NCBI RefSeq assembly: GCF_030817355.1
Contig: NZ_JAUSZH010000001.1
Coordinates: 3,218,501 to 3,282,500 of the forward strand
From: Streptomyces sp. V1I1
GTDB taxonomy: Bacteria; Actinomycetota; Actinomycetes; Streptomycetales; Streptomycetaceae
Direction of reading: 5' to 3'
DNA length: 64,000 nucleotides
Shown here: positions 62,931-64,000 of the stretch, piece after piece
Layout of the letters: each line of letters begins with the position of its first letter
Numbering within the stretch: the stretch's first letter is position 1
The notes under the pieces: model-generated
Told to the model about the DNA's origin: nothing
Databases searched by the model: none
Seen by the model: the letters and a program-made list of their open reading frames with translations, nothing else
Position numbers and translations under genes: made by a program

Positions 62931-62955
62931 TACATCTACTAAGACAGTAGATGTA
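62931..62955. promoter_or_regulatory. Inverted repeat upstream of whiD (candidate operator)
   Basis: A perfect 10-bp inverted repeat, TACATCTACT-AAGAC-AGTAGATGTA, about 100 bases before the whiD start in the AT-rich tract. It lacks a T-tract and is not between converging genes, so a protein-binding site is likelier than a terminator. Confidence 0.5.
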
Positions 62956-63053
62956 CGGTCGGTGAGGCACGTGCGGTGCCGGATCGGCTCGTACCCCGCT
63001 CGTGTTCGACCTGACCTGTATCCACTCAGCACGGTTTCAAGGGGACATGCGCT

Positions 63054-63377
63054 ATGGCAGATTTCTCCCGCCTTCCCGGACCCAACGCCGATTTGTGGGA
63101 CTGGCAGCTCCTCGCAGCCTGCCGTGGGGTGGACAGCTCTCTCTTCTTCCACCCCGAGGGCGAGCGGGGCGCAGCACGAAGTGCGCGTGAGAACTCGGCG
63201 AAAGAGGTCTGTATGAGGTGCCCGGTCCGCGCGGAGTGCGCGGCGCATGCGCTGGCGGTGCGGGAGCCGTACGGCGTGTGGGGCGGACTGACAGAGGACG
63301 AGCGCGAGGAGCTGATGGGGCGCGCGCGGCACCGACTGATCCCGGCGTCCAGCGCGGGGGGCCCGGCGCGGAGCTGA
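63054..63377 (+). CDS. whiD: WhiD, WhiB-family iron-sulfur regulator
   Basis: A 107-aa Wbl protein needed for late sporulation in Streptomyces and orthologous to mycobacterial WhiB3. Four conserved cysteines (Cys23, Cys53, Cys56, Cys62) bind a [4Fe-4S] cluster that reacts with O2 and NO; the GVWGG turn at 75-79 and a basic C-terminus complete the fold. AAGGGGA precedes the ATG at 63054. Divergent from bldM. Confidence 0.97.
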   Translation: MADFSRLPGPNADLWDWQLLAACRGVDSSLFFHPEGERGAARSARENSAKEVCMRCPVRAECAAHALAVREPYGVWGGLTEDEREELMGRARHRLIPASSAGGPARS

Positions 63378-63455
63378 CACGCGAGGTTCGAAAAGTTTCG
63401 AAGAAACGTTCCTGCGCCATCGCCGCCCGGCCTCGGACGGGGGTGGTGCGGTTTC

Positions 63456-64000
63456 CTAGCGGCGCGCGGCCAGTGTCAGCTGGTCGAGCGTGGCCGCGAC
63501 CGCGGGGACCTGGGCCAGGTCCGGGAGCGTGAGCGCGACGATCTCGCGGCGCACGGACGGCTCGACGGTCACGGTGCGCGCACCCTTGGGCCGCACCGAC
63601 TCCATCGCGAGCTCAGGCAGCACCGCCACGCCAAGACCCGCTCCCACCAGGCCGATCACGGCCGGATAGTCGTCGGTGGCGAAGTCGATGCGGGGCGTGA
63701 ACCCGGCCTCTTCGCAGACCTCGACGAGCTGGCGTCGGCAGCGTGGGCAGCCTGCGATCCAGGGCTCGTCGGCCAGATCGCCGATGGTCACCGTGCCCGA
63801 ATCGGCGAGCCGGTGGCCCTCGGGGACCAGCCCGACGAGGCGGTCGGTGAGCAGGGGGCGGACGATCAGGTCGCCCCACTCCGCGGCCGTCGCGCCGTAC
63901 CGAAAGGCCAGCGCCACATCGCAGTCACCCTCGCGCAGCATCTCCACCGAACGCGGCGGCTCGGCCTCGACGAGGGAGACCCGGGTGCCCGGGTGCGCCG
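63456..64000 (-). CDS. LysR-family regulator (C-terminal part)
   Basis: The C-terminal 181 codons of a LysR-type transcription factor, running off the right edge; the DNA-binding N-terminus is outside the window. The visible part is the substrate-binding domain: SLVEAEPPRSVEML, GDCDVALAFRY, GLVPEGHRLAD, DEPWIAGCPRC and GLVGAGLGVAVLPELA. The effector cannot be told. The CPRC pair near the middle might be redox-active. Confidence 0.92.
   Translation of the reverse strand, partial: AHPGTRVSLVEAEPPRSVEMLREGDCDVALAFRYGATAAEWGDLIVRPLLTDRLVGLVPEGHRLADSGTVTIGDLADEPWIAGCPRCRRQLVEVCEEAGFTPRIDFATDDYPAVIGLVGAGLGVAVLPELAMESVRPKGARTVTVEPSVRREIVALTLPDLAQVPAVAATLDQLTLAARR

Larger units (their letters stand above)
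62624..63053. other. bldM-whiD divergent regulatory region
   Basis: A 430-base gene-free region. The bldM side carries the sigma-BldN promoter. The whiD side has an AT-rich tract (about 62875-62960) and a perfect 10-bp inverted repeat at 62931-62955. Promoters for both developmental genes lie here. Confidence 0.7.

Noticed and set aside
62931..62955. The whiD-upstream inverted repeat as a terminator
   Set aside because: No T-tract and low GC, and it lies between divergent genes, so no transcript should end there.

Overview
The window is chromosomal DNA of a Streptomyces. GC content is very high, and the gene set and order match the conserved core of streptomycete chromosomes: purHN, sucCD, icmB, pcrA, guaA, guaB3, guaB, shbA, bldM and whiD. 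Much of the right half is also syntenic with mycobacteria (guaA, choD-like, guaB3, guaB, sigD-like sigma factor, whiB3-like). Most genes lie on the minus strand. I saw no tRNA, rRNA, CRISPR array, transposase or phage gene.

Layout. 1-7.5 kb: the start of purH, purN coupled to it, two membrane proteins, an HTH/sigma-like membrane-anchored protein, and sucD/sucC of the TCA cycle. 7.8-9.9 kb: two secreted proteins, one built almost wholly from 11-residue repeats. 9.9-18.5 kb: a five-gene module of AAA (MoxR-like) ATPase, DUF5682 and VWA proteins, translationally coupled on the minus strand, opposite SWIM zinc-finger and DUF5691 genes on the plus strand, with an MmpS-like lipoprotein between. 18.9-25 kb: icmB, a lipase, a LytM (M23) peptidase and pcrA. 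25.2-28.4 kb: two paralogous NlpC/P60 cell-wall hydrolases, only the first preceded by a c-di-AMP (ydaO) riboswitch. 28-35 kb: an esterase whose reading frame runs antisense into the second NlpC gene, a PspC-type two-component system opposite a PspC membrane protein, DoxX and small membrane proteins. 35-45 kb: class II aldolase, DUF985 cupin, guaA, a chorismate mutase behind an apparent Phe/Tyr leader-peptide attenuator, a sortase-anchored LAETG protein, a GMC oxidoreductase and an aldehyde dehydrogenase. 44-54.7 kb: four receptor-type Ser/Thr kinases plus a degenerate pseudokinase. 55-64 kb: glpD, a nucleotide-sugar dehydrogenase lacking its expected cysteine, guaB3, guaB, the ECF sigma gene shbA, the developmental regulators bldM and whiD, and part of a LysR regulator.

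How the genes fit together. The housekeeping genes cover purine synthesis (purHN, guaA, guaB), the TCA cycle, acyl-CoA isomerisation and DNA repair. The remainder is rich in envelope growth and signalling: peptidoglycan hydrolases under second-messenger control, kinases with extracellular sensor domains, and sporulation regulators. bldM carries an exact match to the sigma-BldN promoter consensus.

Two cross-cutting patterns are worth attention. First, at least seven minus-strand genes end in short tandem or inverted duplications of their own stop-codon context. Second, GC-rich palindromic elements appear to have been inserted in frame into coding sequences (pcrA, a kinase linker, the end of the DUF5691 gene).
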